DNA from: Hyphomicrobium sp. D-2 | Lineage (GTDB): Bacteria; Pseudomonadota; Alphaproteobacteria; Rhizobiales; Hyphomicrobiaceae | Reading direction: 5' to 3' | Assembly: GCF_029872155.1 (NCBI RefSeq) | Contig: NZ_JARXLA010000008.1 | Span: forward strand, 498,501 to 562,500 | Length of the DNA: 64,000 bases | Shown: positions 10,840 to 19,789 of the stretch, piece after piece | Layout of the letters: the number at the start of each line of letters is the position of its first letter | Position numbering within the stretch: position 1 is the first letter of the stretch | Program-made: the position numbers and the translations under genes | Notes under the pieces: model-generated | The model's database searches: none | What the model was told of the DNA's origin: nothing | The model's input: only the letters and a program-made list of their open reading frames with translations

Positions 10840-11237
10840 GCTCTCCAGCGGGTGAGCGGCAATGAGTTCAGTGCGGTTGCGTTGAGTGTAGTCAGTTCAA
10901 GTCAGACAGTGAGGTGTAGCGTGGTCGTTCAGTCGTCTGATTGGCGTTCTTTAGGTGATGTAATCGGCGATGTTCTCGTCGCTATCGGCAGCCCGTCGTC
11001 CTCGACGGACGGACCAATAGCGTCGGCGTCAACAAAGTAAGCACGCCGCGTACTCGGATCAGAGGGGGCAGCCCCTCAAACGAGATGGCAAGCATATCGA
11101 GCGCAGGAGAGTATCCAATCCGCAGTCGTGTCACATGAACTGGTTTCGCGTCGTGACGCATTGCTCTGTGTGCTTGCCGCCAATTTTCCGCCTCAGCGCC
11201 GGGGCAATGTAAGGGCGCGTAAATGAGGAGACGTCAA

Positions 11238-11453
11238 ATGAGTATCCAGCACATCAATCCTCTGCAGTGGCATCAGGCGATGGGCGTTGCGCGCACGTCA
11301 TGCGCTCGCTTCTTCCGTGATGGCGGCGCTCCTGCCGATGCGCTTCTTGCATTCGGTCTCAATGCTGATGATCGAACGGCGAACGACTGGAGCCGCGCGG
11401 TTGAGGCGATTGCCGAATCCTTGTGCGCAGCTCCGATGAAGCGCGCAGCCTAA
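11238..11453 (+). CDS. Small hypothetical protein (71 residues)
   Basis: The ATG at 11238 follows GAGGAG with six bases of spacing, a strong ribosome-binding site. The frame is open 15 bases upstream, but that start lacks such a site. The product (MSIQHINPLQWHQAMGVART, ending in ESLCAAPMKRAA) is soluble, without a signal peptide or membrane helix, and contains the acidic segment LNADDRTANDWSRAVE. A strong terminator follows, so it is probably a monocistronic gene. I do not recognise the family. Confidence 0.7.
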   Translation: MSIQHINPLQWHQAMGVARTSCARFFRDGGAPADALLAFGLNADDRTANDWSRAVEAIAESLCAAPMKRAA

Positions 11454-11530
11454 CGGCGGAAAGCGCAGCACCGGCATCCGGCTGATGTGCTGCATCGCGC
11501 ACGAATGAATTCGTTTCCCCCCGAAACGAT

Positions 11531-11565
11531 AAAGGCCCTGCGGTTCTCTCCGCCGGGCCTTTTTT
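11531..11565 (+). terminator. Rho-independent terminator after the small gene
   Basis: AAAGGCCC (11531-11538) pairs with GGGCCTTT (11555-11562), extended inward by GCGG/CCGC, and is followed by a run of six T. It lies between this gene and the converging HNH gene. Its AAAGG edge gives a short T tract on the other strand, so it may serve both. Confidence 0.88.
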
Positions 11566-11611
11566 GTTGGCAGCCAATTAGACGCGTGCGCATCGTGATG
11601 CCGGTCGCCTG

Positions 11612-12172
11612 TTACGGCAGCAGCTCGGTATCCCAATAGAGATAGTCTAGCCAGCTTTCATGCAGATAGTTCGGCGGGAACAGGCGGCCGTTGCGGTGAA
11701 GCTCAAACACCGTCGGCCGATATGGCGACTGGCGTGGCAGCATACCGATATCCTTCGGCATCGAATCGCTTTTGCGCAGATTGCACGGCGCGCAGGCGGC
11801 GACGACGTTATCCCAACGGGTCAACCCGCCGCGTGAGCGCGGAATGAGATGATCGAATGTTAGATCATCGCGCGAGCCGCAATACTGGCAACTGAAGCGG
11901 TCGCGCAGGAACACGTTGAACCGCGTGAATGCGGGATAAAGCGCCGGTTTCACATAGGTTTTGAGGGAAACGACGCTGGGCAGCCGGATCTCTGCGGTGG
12001 GGCTGCGAACGAAGCGGTCGTATTCGGAGACGATATTGACGCGATCAAGAAATACCGCTTTCACCGATTCCTGCCAGCTCCAGAGCGATAATGGATAGTA
12101 GCTCAAGGGCCGGAAGTCGGCGTTTAGGACCAATGCTGGAAAGCTGGCCGGAATGGCAGCGTGTGCATCCAC
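11612..12172 (-). CDS. HNH endonuclease family protein
   Basis: A 186-residue protein with a C-terminal HNH motif. FSCQYCGSRDDLTFDHLIPRS supplies the first CxxC zinc pair and the catalytic DH. GGLTRWDNVVAACAPCNLRK supplies the Asn and the second CxxC. The N-terminal half (LVLNADFRPLSYYPLSLWSW, then EYDRFVRSPT) is typical of a chromosomal HNH family widespread in alphaproteobacteria and not tied to phage. Its biological role is not established. It is a single minus-strand gene. Confidence 0.9.
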   Translation of the reverse strand: MDAHAAIPASFPALVLNADFRPLSYYPLSLWSWQESVKAVFLDRVNIVSEYDRFVRSPTAEIRLPSVVSLKTYVKPALYPAFTRFNVFLRDRFSCQYCGSRDDLTFDHLIPRSRGGLTRWDNVVAACAPCNLRKSDSMPKDIGMLPRQSPYRPTVFELHRNGRLFPPNYLHESWLDYLYWDTELLP

Positions 12173-12314
12173 TGTGGTTATGTCCTATCGGCGTTAGTTC
12201 GAATCGTCTCTCCTCGCGTGTTCGGCCGGAATACTAGCGATGCATATCAACTCTGTGAAGGTCTTGCCGAAAGTGTGATCAAGCGGCGATTTGAACAATG
12301 ATAAGCCGCAGAAA

Positions 12315-12980
12315 TCATGAGGGTTTCTTCGCTAGTAAGGCGCGGTCGGCCACCTTGTAATACGCCCACAAAAGATGCGCTGCGACGCCGCGCCATGGTT
12401 TCCAGCGCTCCGCGATGGCGAGTAACTCGTCCCGATTGGGACGGTTTTCGAGCCCCAGAGCGGCGCATGCGGATATCTGCAGGGCCAGATCACCGGCGGC
12501 AAAAGCGTCGGCACGCCCCAGGCAGAACAGCATGTAGATCTCAGCAGACCACGGACCGACGCCCGGCAGGGCAGTAAGTGTCGTGAGCAGATCGTCTTCG
12601 GGTAGGCTGCCTAGAGCGTCCAAGTCGAAGCCGTTTTCAATGGCGGTTGCAATACCGCGCAGTGTTTTGACCTTGCCCCGTGATAGCCCGACCTGACGCA
12701 GGTCATTGTCGCTCAACAGCAGGAAGTTCTGCGGCGTCACGGCCGGAGCGGTCGCCAGTTCGAGACGACCCCATATCGCTTGCGCCGCCGCCAGTGAAAC
12801 CTGCTGACCGACGACAATGCGTGTCAGGCCGGCGAAGCCGGGCCGATAGTCCCGTAGGGGTGGATCGCCGGTCAGATCGTGGATGCGCCGGATATGCGGG
12901 CACTTGCGGCGCAAGGATCGAACGCCCTTTCGCATCGTTTCCGCATCGATGATTATTGAGGCTGTCCGGCGGTCAGGCAT
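12315..12980 (-). CDS. DNA-3-methyladenine glycosylase II (AlkA-type, HhH-GPD)
   Basis: Base-excision repair glycosylase that removes alkylated purines. The 221 residues show the HhH-GPD fold: RIVVGQQVSLAAAQAIWGRL, then the helix-hairpin-helix LPGVGPWSAEIYMLFCLGR, then the catalytic Asp in FAAGDLALQ. The C-terminal RWKPWRGVAAHLLWAYY is characteristic of AlkA-like enzymes. An upstream extension of 24 codons is open, but the start at MPDRRTAS (12980) better fits family length. The E. coli AlkA N-terminal domain is absent, as in short bacterial homologues. Confidence 0.9.
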   Translation of the reverse strand: MPDRRTASIIIDAETMRKGVRSLRRKCPHIRRIHDLTGDPPLRDYRPGFAGLTRIVVGQQVSLAAAQAIWGRLELATAPAVTPQNFLLLSDNDLRQVGLSRGKVKTLRGIATAIENGFDLDALGSLPEDDLLTTLTALPGVGPWSAEIYMLFCLGRADAFAAGDLALQISACAALGLENRPNRDELLAIAERWKPWRGVAAHLLWAYYKVADRALLAKKPS

Positions 12981-13178
12981 CGCTCTGCTTCGCTGCGGGG
13001 TATAATGACTTCCTGAGCCTAGGCACGCTGACCGTAACTTGCAAACGGGCACCTTAGGCGTGGTGGGGTGCTGCTTTCAGTGACGCCGTGATTTGTGCGC
13101 GCTGTTGTTTCCAGCGTCGTTGCCGCGATAAGCAGTGCTGCATGGTTTAACCGCAATCAAAATAGCTTGGCTTCCTGT

Positions 13179-14045
13179 ATGCCATCCCGCGCCGTATATC
13201 GTTTCGCACCAAGTCCGAATGGGCCGCTGCATCTTGGTCATGCGCTGTCAGCGCTCACCGGCTTTGAGTTGGCTCGTCGGGCCAATGGATGCTTTCTGGT
13301 GCGCATCGAAGATATCGATGTGGTTCGCTGCAGACCGGAGCTGGTTGCGCAGGTGTTCGCTGATCTGGCTTGGCTCGGCATTGGGTGGGAGCAACCGGTG
13401 ATGCATCAATCGCAGCGGTTTGATGTTTACGCTGCCGCTGCTGCAAAGTTGCGCGCCGAAGGCTTGCTTTACCCCTGCTTTGCTACTCGCGCCGAAGTAC
13501 ATGCGGCCGCAGTTCCCGACGCAACCGATCCAGATGGAGCTCCGCTATATCCAGGGCTGCACCGCCATTTATCGCATGACGATATTGAAGCGCGCATCGC
13601 GGCGGGGCAGCCGTTCGCGTTGCGGATCGATATGCAGCGGGCTGTCGCTCGCGCGCTCGAAATGCTGAACGGTGCGCCGCTGACATTCACGGAGTTGGGC
13701 AAGGGCGGTACGCGTACAGTATTGCCGGCGAACGCTGAGGCGTGGGGTGATGCCGTCATCGTGCGCAAGGACGTGCCGGCGAGTTATCATCTGGCGGTCG
13801 TCGTCGATGACGCTGCGCAGGGCGTTACGCATGTCACGCGTGGGCGGGATCTGTTCCACGCAACGGGCCTGCACCGGCTGCTGCAAGTACTGCTGGGGTT
13901 GCCAGAACCGCTCTATCACCACCATCGCCTGCTGACGGACGATGAAGGCCGCAAGCTGGCAAAGAGCGCGGGCGATATTGGTCTCGCCGCGTTGCGGGCG
14001 CAGGGCGTGACGGCTGCGGACGTGCGCCGGCTGTGCGGCTTTTGA
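13179..14045 (+). CDS. gluQ: Glutamyl-Q tRNA(Asp) synthetase
   Basis: Charges glutamate onto the queuosine of tRNA(Asp); it is a GluRS paralogue without an anticodon-binding domain. The 288 residues contain the HIGH-type motif FAPSPNGPLHLGHALSAL, RIEDID, the editing-free catalytic core and the KMSKS-like KLAKSAGD near the C-terminus. The zinc-site region reads YPCFATR and YPGLHRH, so only one of the usual Cys ligands remains. ATG 13179 (MPSRAVYRF) is chosen over an open upstream extension because it begins the domain. Confidence 0.93.
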   Translation: MPSRAVYRFAPSPNGPLHLGHALSALTGFELARRANGCFLVRIEDIDVVRCRPELVAQVFADLAWLGIGWEQPVMHQSQRFDVYAAAAAKLRAEGLLYPCFATRAEVHAAAVPDATDPDGAPLYPGLHRHLSHDDIEARIAAGQPFALRIDMQRAVARALEMLNGAPLTFTELGKGGTRTVLPANAEAWGDAVIVRKDVPASYHLAVVVDDAAQGVTHVTRGRDLFHATGLHRLLQVLLGLPEPLYHHHRLLTDDEGRKLAKSAGDIGLAALRAQGVTAADVRRLCGF

Positions 14046-14355
14046 CGGCGCCCGACGCGGGAGTAAGCCAGTGCTCCAGTAAAATCTGAGAAACAGTGGC
14101 CTAAGCCAAGCTAAACACGTCAAAAAATACCTTGGTAAGTACTTTCTTAAGCGTTGTGCCTAAAAAATACATTGGCTTAGCGCCGCCACTCGGCCAAAGG
14201 CGATGCCAAATGTTAGCGTAACAGTCGAAGTCGTTGTCTAATAAAGCGAATAATGGCACGATGTTGGGTGTTTCAGTCTTTGCATGCTTTAGGTGTGCTG
14301 TTGCCGCTAGTGGCGCGTATGCAACTTGATCAATCACGGATTGAGAGGCACCGCG
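14046..14355. other. AT-rich intergenic patch with nested repeats
   Basis: This 310-base gap between gluQ and a hypothetical gene drops to about 40 percent GC over 14101-14160, well below the surroundings. It carries a 9-bp inverted repeat, CTAAGCCAA (14101-14109) with TTGGCTTAG (14172-14180). Inside and overlapping it are two direct copies of AAAAAATACNTTGG, 40 bases apart (14122-14135 and 14162-14175). No gene is seen. A protein-binding regulatory site or a remnant of acquired DNA are both possible. Confidence 0.6.
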
Positions 14356-14754
14356 ATGTTTCGAAGCCTTATTGCCCCGGCCAAAATCACCGTCGCCAGT
14401 CTGGCTGCGCTGCTGCCGTTGCACGCAGCGACCGCGTCGCGCGCGCGACGAGATGAACTGCCCGCCGTTGTCGAACCGGTACGCATCACAGCCGCCGACC
14501 ATTGGACCCGTGTCACGTCGGTGCTCCGGAGTGCGATGCAGCGGCTTGAGCGGATCAAAAGCCTGCACCGGACCGCCGCCCAGCAGCTTGATTCCGTCGA
14601 CTATGCGTTGACGCAGTTGCTGCATGATCTGCGGCCCGCGATGGCGCTGCCGACCGATGTTTCCGGTCTGCGCGCTGTGCTGGCGGAGGCTGAGCGACAG
14701 GGTGCAGCTCAGCGCTCGCGGTATCCGCGTCACGCCACGGCGCTGGCGGCCTGA
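14356..14754 (+). CDS. Hypothetical protein (132 residues)
   Basis: ATG 14356 opens a frame with a possible N-terminal export or membrane segment (KITVASLAALLPLHAATASRA). A helical, charged region follows (RVTSVLRSAMQRLERIKSLH, RTAAQQLDSVDYALTQLLHD). Codon use resembles real genes here, with third positions rich in G and C. I recognise no family. It converges with the LppC-like gene, leaving 40 bases between the stops. The first start in the frame, ten codons upstream, is less likely. Confidence 0.5.
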   Translation: MFRSLIAPAKITVASLAALLPLHAATASRARRDELPAVVEPVRITAADHWTRVTSVLRSAMQRLERIKSLHRTAAQQLDSVDYALTQLLHDLRPAMALPTDVSGLRAVLAEAERQGAAQRSRYPRHATALAA

Positions 14755-14794
14755 GCATCTGCGGCAGCGTAGTGCTAGCTGCCGCGCTCACGGC

Positions 14795-16072
14795 TCAGTT
14801 CTGCGATGGAATGGAGCCGGTGGTGGCAATCTGATCGGCCGTAGAAACGCGCGTTGCCTCGAAGCTGGCGGGCGCTGTGTCGACAACGGCCGCACCGAAC
14901 TGCTGCACCTCAAGCACGGCCAGTCCGCGTTCGCTCATGCCATCGGGGCGGAAGCGCACGATGCCATCGACGCCTGCAAAACCGTTGGCGCGGGTCAGAT
15001 TGGCCTGCGTATAGCGTGCGCCCGGTGCGTTGCTGGCCAGCCCGATGGCAATGCCGATTGCGTCATAGGCAGCTGAGGCCATGCGCGGCGGCGCGGTGCC
15101 GAATGTCTTGGCGAAACGCTCCGAGAAGCCGCGCCATGCCGCCGGATCGGCGCTTGGATACCAGCCGCCGATAAACGCCTGCTCGCGGCTGATGGCGGGA
15201 TAATCCCAGGCGCTGGTGCCCAGTAGTTTGACCTTGCGCGTGTCGAGGCCTGAATAGGCGATGACGGGGCCGATCTGCGGCAGCGACTCCTGCCCCGCAG
15301 GCAGGAACAGTGCATCGATCGGCGCCATTTGCGCTTCGGCGCCCTTGATGATCTCAACCAGCCGCTTTGCGGGTTCAAGCATGCCGTTAGGCGTCGGCGG
15401 ATAACGCTCAATCGTAGCCACGACGCCGCCGTTGCGCTGGACCGAGCGCCGGAACGCCTCTTCGACAACCGAGCCATACGCGCTGTTGGGAATGAGGGCG
15501 GCGAAGCGGCGCTTACCCTTGGAAGCGGCGTACGAAACGATGCGTTCGGTTTCCTGCTCCGCCAAGAAGCTCAGCAGATAAACACCGCGACCGGCCACCT
15601 GCGAATTATTGGAGAAGGAAACAACCGGCACGTTGGCGCTGGCAGCAGCGGGCGCGACCCCGGTCACGGCGTCGGCCAGCAGCGGCCCGATGATGATCTC
15701 GGCGCCTTCCCGGATTGCAGCGTCGGCTGCGGCTCGCGCACCAGCGGCCGTGCCGCCGTCGTCCTTGGTGATGAGTTCGACGTTAGGGTCGTTCTGCTCA
15801 AACAGCGCCATCTCAGCGCCCTGCTTCATCCCCTTTGCGGTGGATGCCATTTCACCCATGCCGGCCAGCGGCAGCAGTAGAGCGATTTTTACCGGTGCAC
15901 GGATCTGGCCCTGGCTGAGGCCGGGCGGTGGTGCCAGCGCTGCCGAAGGCGTTGCGCTGCCGCCCATGCCGCCGGTGGAGCAGCCTGCGAACAGAGTGGC
16001 CGCAAGCATCCCCAGTGCTGCAGAGGCAACCCCGCGGCCTGTCAGCCTTGCTCGCTGCACGCTGTTTCGCAT
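14795..16072 (-). CDS. LppC/LpoA-like lipoprotein (penicillin-binding protein activator, periplasmic-binding fold)
   Basis: A 425-residue lipoprotein with signal peptide and lipobox (LAATLFAGCSTGG, Cys about 30). The rest has the type I periplasmic-binding (Leu/Ile/Val-binding) fold: VKIALLLPLAGMGE, IIGPLLADAV, GRRFAALIPNSAYG-like segments and SAAYDAIGIAIGLA. In gammaproteobacteria the LpoA homologue activates penicillin-binding protein 1A; in alphaproteobacteria the role is less certain. It diverges from rsmI, the usual arrangement with rsmI-yraN-gshB. Confidence 0.88.
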   Translation of the reverse strand: MRNSVQRARLTGRGVASAALGMLAATLFAGCSTGGMGGSATPSAALAPPPGLSQGQIRAPVKIALLLPLAGMGEMASTAKGMKQGAEMALFEQNDPNVELITKDDGGTAAGARAAADAAIREGAEIIIGPLLADAVTGVAPAAASANVPVVSFSNNSQVAGRGVYLLSFLAEQETERIVSYAASKGKRRFAALIPNSAYGSVVEEAFRRSVQRNGGVVATIERYPPTPNGMLEPAKRLVEIIKGAEAQMAPIDALFLPAGQESLPQIGPVIAYSGLDTRKVKLLGTSAWDYPAISREQAFIGGWYPSADPAAWRGFSERFAKTFGTAPPRMASAAYDAIGIAIGLASNAPGARYTQANLTRANGFAGVDGIVRFRPDGMSERGLAVLEVQQFGAAVVDTAPASFEATRVSTADQIATTGSIPSQN

Positions 16073-16243
16073 CAGATGTGGCCCCGCATCTTAAGGCCTT
16101 CCGACGCCGCGTGTTGGTTTCTGCGGGCGGAAGGGTGTAACGACTCACAAGTCTTTGGTTAGCCGCTCGATTCGCCTGCGGGAAGTGCCGCTCTGCCACT
16201 ATCGTGAACATTCGACCCCACCCCCAGGAAAGTGTCCTTTACC

Positions 16244-17179
16244 ATGGCCGAATCATCCACCGATTTCAGTCATTTGATGGCCCGAGCCGGTGGAGAACTG
16301 GCGCGCCAGACCGCGCCGCCGTTGCCCGCCGGGCTCTATGCGGTGGCGACGCCTATAGGCAACCTGGGCGACATCACCCTGCGAGCGCTTGCAGTATTGG
16401 CCCGCGCGGACATCATCCTGTGCGAAGACACGCGCCATAGCCGCACGCTACTGGCGCATTTCGCGATCACCGCGCCGATGCGGCCCTATCACGAGCACAA
16501 CGCAGCGCGGGAGCGGCCGCGGGTACTGGCGGACCTGGCGGAGGGCAAGCGCATAGCGTTGATTTCGGATGCGGGCACGCCGCTGATTTCCGATCCGGGC
16601 TGGAAGCTGATGCGCGAGGCCATCGATGCGGGGCACCACGTTGAAGCGCTGCCGGGCGCTTCGGCGCCGCTGGTTGCGTTGACGATTGCCGGTCTGCCAA
16701 CCGATGCATTCCTGTTTGCCGGGTTCCTGCCGCCCAAGTCGGCGGCGCGGCAGACGCGCATCCGCGAGCTGGCTGGCGTTCCGGCGACGCTGGTTTTCTT
16801 CGAGTCGCCTACGCGGGCACCGGAAGCGATGGCAGATCTGGCCGCAGTGCTAGGCCCTCGGCCGGCGGCGTTGGCGCGCGAACTGACCAAGCTGCATGAG
16901 CAGGTGTTGCGCGGAACGCTCGATGGGCTGGCGGCAGAGCTGGCGGAACGGCCGGTGAAGGGCGAGTGCGTTATTCTGGTGGGCGCACCTGTGGTAACGG
17001 CAGCCACCGACGATGATGTCGTCGCTCATTTGCAGCGGGCGCTGGCGGACATGAGCCTGCGAGACGCCTCAAAGGCGGTTTCGGAAGCGTTGAATGTGCC
17101 TAAAAACCGCGTCTATGAGCTGGGCTTGCAGCTGCGGCAGAACGGCGGTGACGACGGCGCGGACGATGCGGAGAGCTAG
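16244..17179 (+). CDS. rsmI: 16S rRNA (cytidine(1402)-2'-O)-methyltransferase RsmI
   Basis: Methylates the ribose of C1402 in 16S rRNA. The tetrapyrrole-methylase fold is clear in the 311 residues: LYAVATPIGNLGDITLRAL, CEDTRHSRTLL, ISDAGTPLISDPGWKL and ALPGASAPLVALTIAGLP. The C-terminal DASKAVSEALNVPKNRVYEL is the small helical tail of the family. An in-frame GTG at 16232 sits only two bases after AGGAAA, so ATG 16244 is preferred. It is followed five bases later by yraN. Confidence 0.95.
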   Translation: MAESSTDFSHLMARAGGELARQTAPPLPAGLYAVATPIGNLGDITLRALAVLARADIILCEDTRHSRTLLAHFAITAPMRPYHEHNAARERPRVLADLAEGKRIALISDAGTPLISDPGWKLMREAIDAGHHVEALPGASAPLVALTIAGLPTDAFLFAGFLPPKSAARQTRIRELAGVPATLVFFESPTRAPEAMADLAAVLGPRPAALARELTKLHEQVLRGTLDGLAAELAERPVKGECVILVGAPVVTAATDDDVVAHLQRALADMSLRDASKAVSEALNVPKNRVYELGLQLRQNGGDDGADDAES

Positions 17180-17184
17180 AGCTG

Positions 17185-17568
17185 ATGACACGGCGCCCGC
17201 ACGCTTCGCCAGCGAATGCCGATGAAAGGCGCAAGCGGTTGCAGCGTGGGCGCTGGTCTGAGCTGTTGGCGGCTGCGGCGCTGATGACGAAGGGCTACCG
17301 GATCATCGGTCGCAATGTGAAGACGCGGGCGGGCGAAATAGACATCATAGCCGTGCGCGGCAATCTGCTGGCGTTCGTCGAAGTAAAGCGCCGGCCGACG
17401 CAGGAGGCAGCCGAGGCTGCACTCGGTGGGCGGCAGGCGCAACGTATCCGCAACGCGGCTGACTATTGGCTGGCACGGCGGCCGCGCTATCATCACCATG
17501 AGCAGCGATTTGATCTTGTGCTTCTGGTGCCACGGCGCTGGCCGCGCCATATACCCGATGGTCTTTGA
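17185..17568 (+). CDS. yraN: UPF0102 family protein YraN (endonuclease-like)
   Basis: A 127-residue protein of the YraN family, which has a restriction-endonuclease-like fold and no settled function. The core motif is visible as RNVKTRAGEIDIIAVRGNLLAFVEVKRRP, where GEID and EVK are the putative catalytic residues. It ends in the family's typical WPRHIPDGL. It follows rsmI by five bases and precedes gshB, the conserved alphaproteobacterial order. Confidence 0.92.
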   Translation: MTRRPHASPANADERRKRLQRGRWSELLAAAALMTKGYRIIGRNVKTRAGEIDIIAVRGNLLAFVEVKRRPTQEAAEAALGGRQAQRIRNAADYWLARRPRYHHHEQRFDLVLLVPRRWPRHIPDGL

Positions 17569-17676
17569 CCTTCCTCAGGGCGCATCCGTGTTTATGTTGC
17601 GCGCCGATTTTTGTGTTTGAACCCCATCCGGCCGCGCAGCAATCAAGCGGGGCTGGCCCAGAAAAGAGCTGGAACC

Positions 17677-18618
17677 ATGCGCCTGCGTGTTGCCTGTCAG
17701 ATGGACCCGATCGACCGCATCGACATTCGCGGCGATTCAACGTTCGCCATTCTGCTGGAGGCGCAGCGGCGCGGGCATGAGCTGTTCTATTATACGCCGG
17801 AAAATCTGTCGCTGCATGGCGATAAGCTGCTGGCGCGCGGACAATCCCTGAAGGTCGAAGACAAGATTGGATCGCACTACGAGCTATCCAATCCGCGCGT
17901 TGAAAATCTGCGCGACTGGGATGTGGTGCTGCTGCGGCAGGATCCGCCGTTCGACATGGCGTACATCACCACGACGCATCTGCTGGAGCGCATTCATCCC
18001 CATACGCTGGTGGTGAATAATCCAGCCGAGGTGCGCAACGCGCCAGAGAAAATTTTCGTGCTCGATTTTCTGGATCTCATGCCGCCCACGATCGTGACGC
18101 GCTCGCTTGAAGACGTGCAGGCGTTTCGGCGCGAGATGGGCGACGTGATCTTGAAGCCGCTGTACGGCAATGGCGGCGCCGCGATTTTCCGCCTCAGCCG
18201 CGACGATACCAACGCTGCTTCGCTTGTGGAGCTGTTCCAGACGGTGTTCCGCGAGCCGTTCATGGTGCAGCAGTATCGGCCGGAAGTGCGCGAGGGCGAC
18301 AAGCGCATCATTCTGGTCGACGGCGAATTTGTCGGTGCAATCAACCGCGTGCCTGCCGCCAACGAAACGCGCTCCAATCTGCATGTCGGCGGCACGGCGA
18401 AGCCAACTGTTCTCACTGATCGCGAAGCGGAGATCTGCGCGCGTCTAGGACCGGAGCTGAAACGGCGTGGTTTGTTGTTCACCGGCATCGATGTCATCGG
18501 TCCATATCTCACCGAGATCAACGTCACGTCGCCCACGGGCATCCGGCAGGTGAAGGAATTTGGCGGTGCCGATATTGCGGCGCTGATCTGGGATGCAATT
18601 GAGAGCAAGCGCTCTTAA
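17677..18618 (+). CDS. gshB: Glutathione synthetase
   Basis: ATP-dependent ligase joining gamma-glutamylcysteine and glycine, the last step of glutathione synthesis. The 313 residues show the N-terminal substrate domain ([18 protein letters not shown]), the ATP-grasp region ([36 protein letters not shown]) and the metal and product site [24 protein letters not shown] 17677 ([13 protein letters not shown]) is the family start; an open upstream extension overlaps the gap after yraN and is rejected. Confidence 0.97.
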   Translation: MRLRVACQMDPIDRIDIRGDSTFAILLEAQRRGHELFYYTPENLSLHGDKLLARGQSLKVEDKIGSHYELSNPRVENLRDWDVVLLRQDPPFDMAYITTTHLLERIHPHTLVVNNPAEVRNAPEKIFVLDFLDLMPPTIVTRSLEDVQAFRREMGDVILKPLYGNGGAAIFRLSRDDTNAASLVELFQTVFREPFMVQQYRPEVREGDKRIILVDGEFVGAINRVPAANETRSNLHVGGTAKPTVLTDREAEICARLGPELKRRGLLFTGIDVIGPYLTEINVTSPTGIRQVKEFGGADIAALIWDAIESKRS

Positions 18619-18700
18619 TAGCGCTAGGCGCTGTGTTCTGGCCGGTGCGGGCAGAGGGAGTGCGCAAGGCTCCCGGTCGGTAGCACGCAACCCTGAAGCG

Positions 18701-19789
18701 TTACTGCTTCGGGCGCTTCTTTTTGCTGGTGCTACGCGATGCCTTCTTCGCGGAGGAAGATTTCTGCGCTGACGTTTTCTCGATCTTGGCCGCTGGCGCT
18801 GCCGCCGTTCCGCCCGCCTTTGTGGCGCTGTCTGCACTCGCAGTTGCAGGTTCCGGTTTTGGCGGCGGTGGTGGTGCCGAACAGGCGCGGAAGCGGCCGA
18901 GTATCAGTTCATCCGGCTCATAGGGCGTGCCGATAACTTCACGCGGATAATTCTGCAGCCGCGCGATCGGAAATGAAGTTTTCCATTCGTGCGTGCGAAA
19001 GCCGCTTTCCAGCAATGCGGATGCACGGGCCGTGCGGGCGCTGTTGCTTGGCGCGCCGAGTACGATGGCAATTAGGCGGCGGCCATCACGCGTGGCGCTG
19101 GCGGCGAGATTGTATCCCGACGCGCAGGTGTATCCGGTCTTGATGCCGTCACCGCCATCGAACGATGTCAGCAGCGCGTTGTGGGTGCCGATAGTGATCT
19201 TGCCGATGGTGGCCGATGTCAGCGCGTAGAGCGGCGCCTCTTCGGGAAAATCCTTCAGCAACGCCTGCGACAGCAGCCCCATGTCACGCGCGGTGGAAAC
19301 CTGCTTTTCGGCGGGCAGTCCGTGTGGGTTGATGAAATGCGTGTGCGTCATGCCCAGGCGCGCGGCGGTCTGGTTCATCTGTTTGACGAACGAGGCCTCA
19401 TCGCCGCCGAGTGTCTCTGCGATCGCAACGGCAACGTCATTGGCGGAGCGCATCATAAGCGCGCGCAGTGCATCGTCCAGCGTGATCTCACTGCCGGTTT
19501 TCATGCCCAGTCGCGTCGGCGGCATCTTTTGAGCGGCAGCCGAAATCTTGACTTTGGTGTCTTTCTTGGCGCGGCCCTCCTTGATGGCAGTGAAGGCCAT
19601 ATAGGCCGTCATCATCTTGGTGAGCGAAGCGGGATACCAGGGCTGGTCGATGTCCTCAGCGTAGAGAACGTGGCCGTCTTCGAAGTCGAATAGCAGCGAT
19701 GATCCGGACGCACTCGCGGCCATTGCCGGCGCGGCGCAGCCCCACACTATCAGTGCGGCCAGAGAAATGATGCCTACGTCCCTGCGCAA
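18701..19789 (-). CDS. D-alanyl-D-alanine carboxypeptidase (penicillin-binding protein, S11 family)
   Basis: Periplasmic enzyme that removes the terminal D-Ala from peptidoglycan stem peptides. A signal peptide (LIVWGCAAPAMAASAS) precedes the three active-site motifs: SLTK in YPASLTKMMTAY, SAN in MMRSANDVAVAIAE, and KTG in GGDGIKTGYTCASG. The 362 residues end with an Ala/Lys/Ser-rich basic tail (SKKKRPKQ) in place of a typical membrane-anchoring helix. It converges with gshB. Confidence 0.93.
   Translation of the reverse strand: MRRDVGIISLAALIVWGCAAPAMAASASGSSLLFDFEDGHVLYAEDIDQPWYPASLTKMMTAYMAFTAIKEGRAKKDTKVKISAAAQKMPPTRLGMKTGSEITLDDALRALMMRSANDVAVAIAETLGGDEASFVKQMNQTAARLGMTHTHFINPHGLPAEKQVSTARDMGLLSQALLKDFPEEAPLYALTSATIGKITIGTHNALLTSFDGGDGIKTGYTCASGYNLAASATRDGRRLIAIVLGAPSNSARTARASALLESGFRTHEWKTSFPIARLQNYPREVIGTPYEPDELILGRFRACSAPPPPPKPEPATASADSATKAGGTAAAPAAKIEKTSAQKSSSAKKASRSTSKKKRPKQ

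Larger units (their letters stand above)
10156..11237. other. Gene-poor, repeat-rich region between dsbB and a small orphan gene
   Basis: This region of about 1.08 kb has no recognised gene. It holds an inverted DnaA-box-like pair (10166-10194), a TGAGT microsatellite (10436-10470) and a 13-bp hairpin (10797-10837). Smaller hairpins are CCGTCG/CGACGG near 10992-11007 and GAGGGG/CCCCTC at 11062-11077. From about 10440 to 10740 the plus strand has roughly twice as many T as A, and the word GCGT recurs far more often than expected. Several frames stay open for 50-80 codons, none with a recognisable domain. It could be a non-coding RNA locus, a regulatory or origin-like element, or decayed sequence. 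Confidence 0.6.

Noticed and set aside
10156-11237. tmRNA, RNase P RNA, CRISPR array or complete replication origin in the repeat-rich region
   Set aside because: No tmRNA tag-coding segment, no conserved RNase P core, no repeat-spacer pattern and only one DnaA-box pair. The pentamer array has no spacers.
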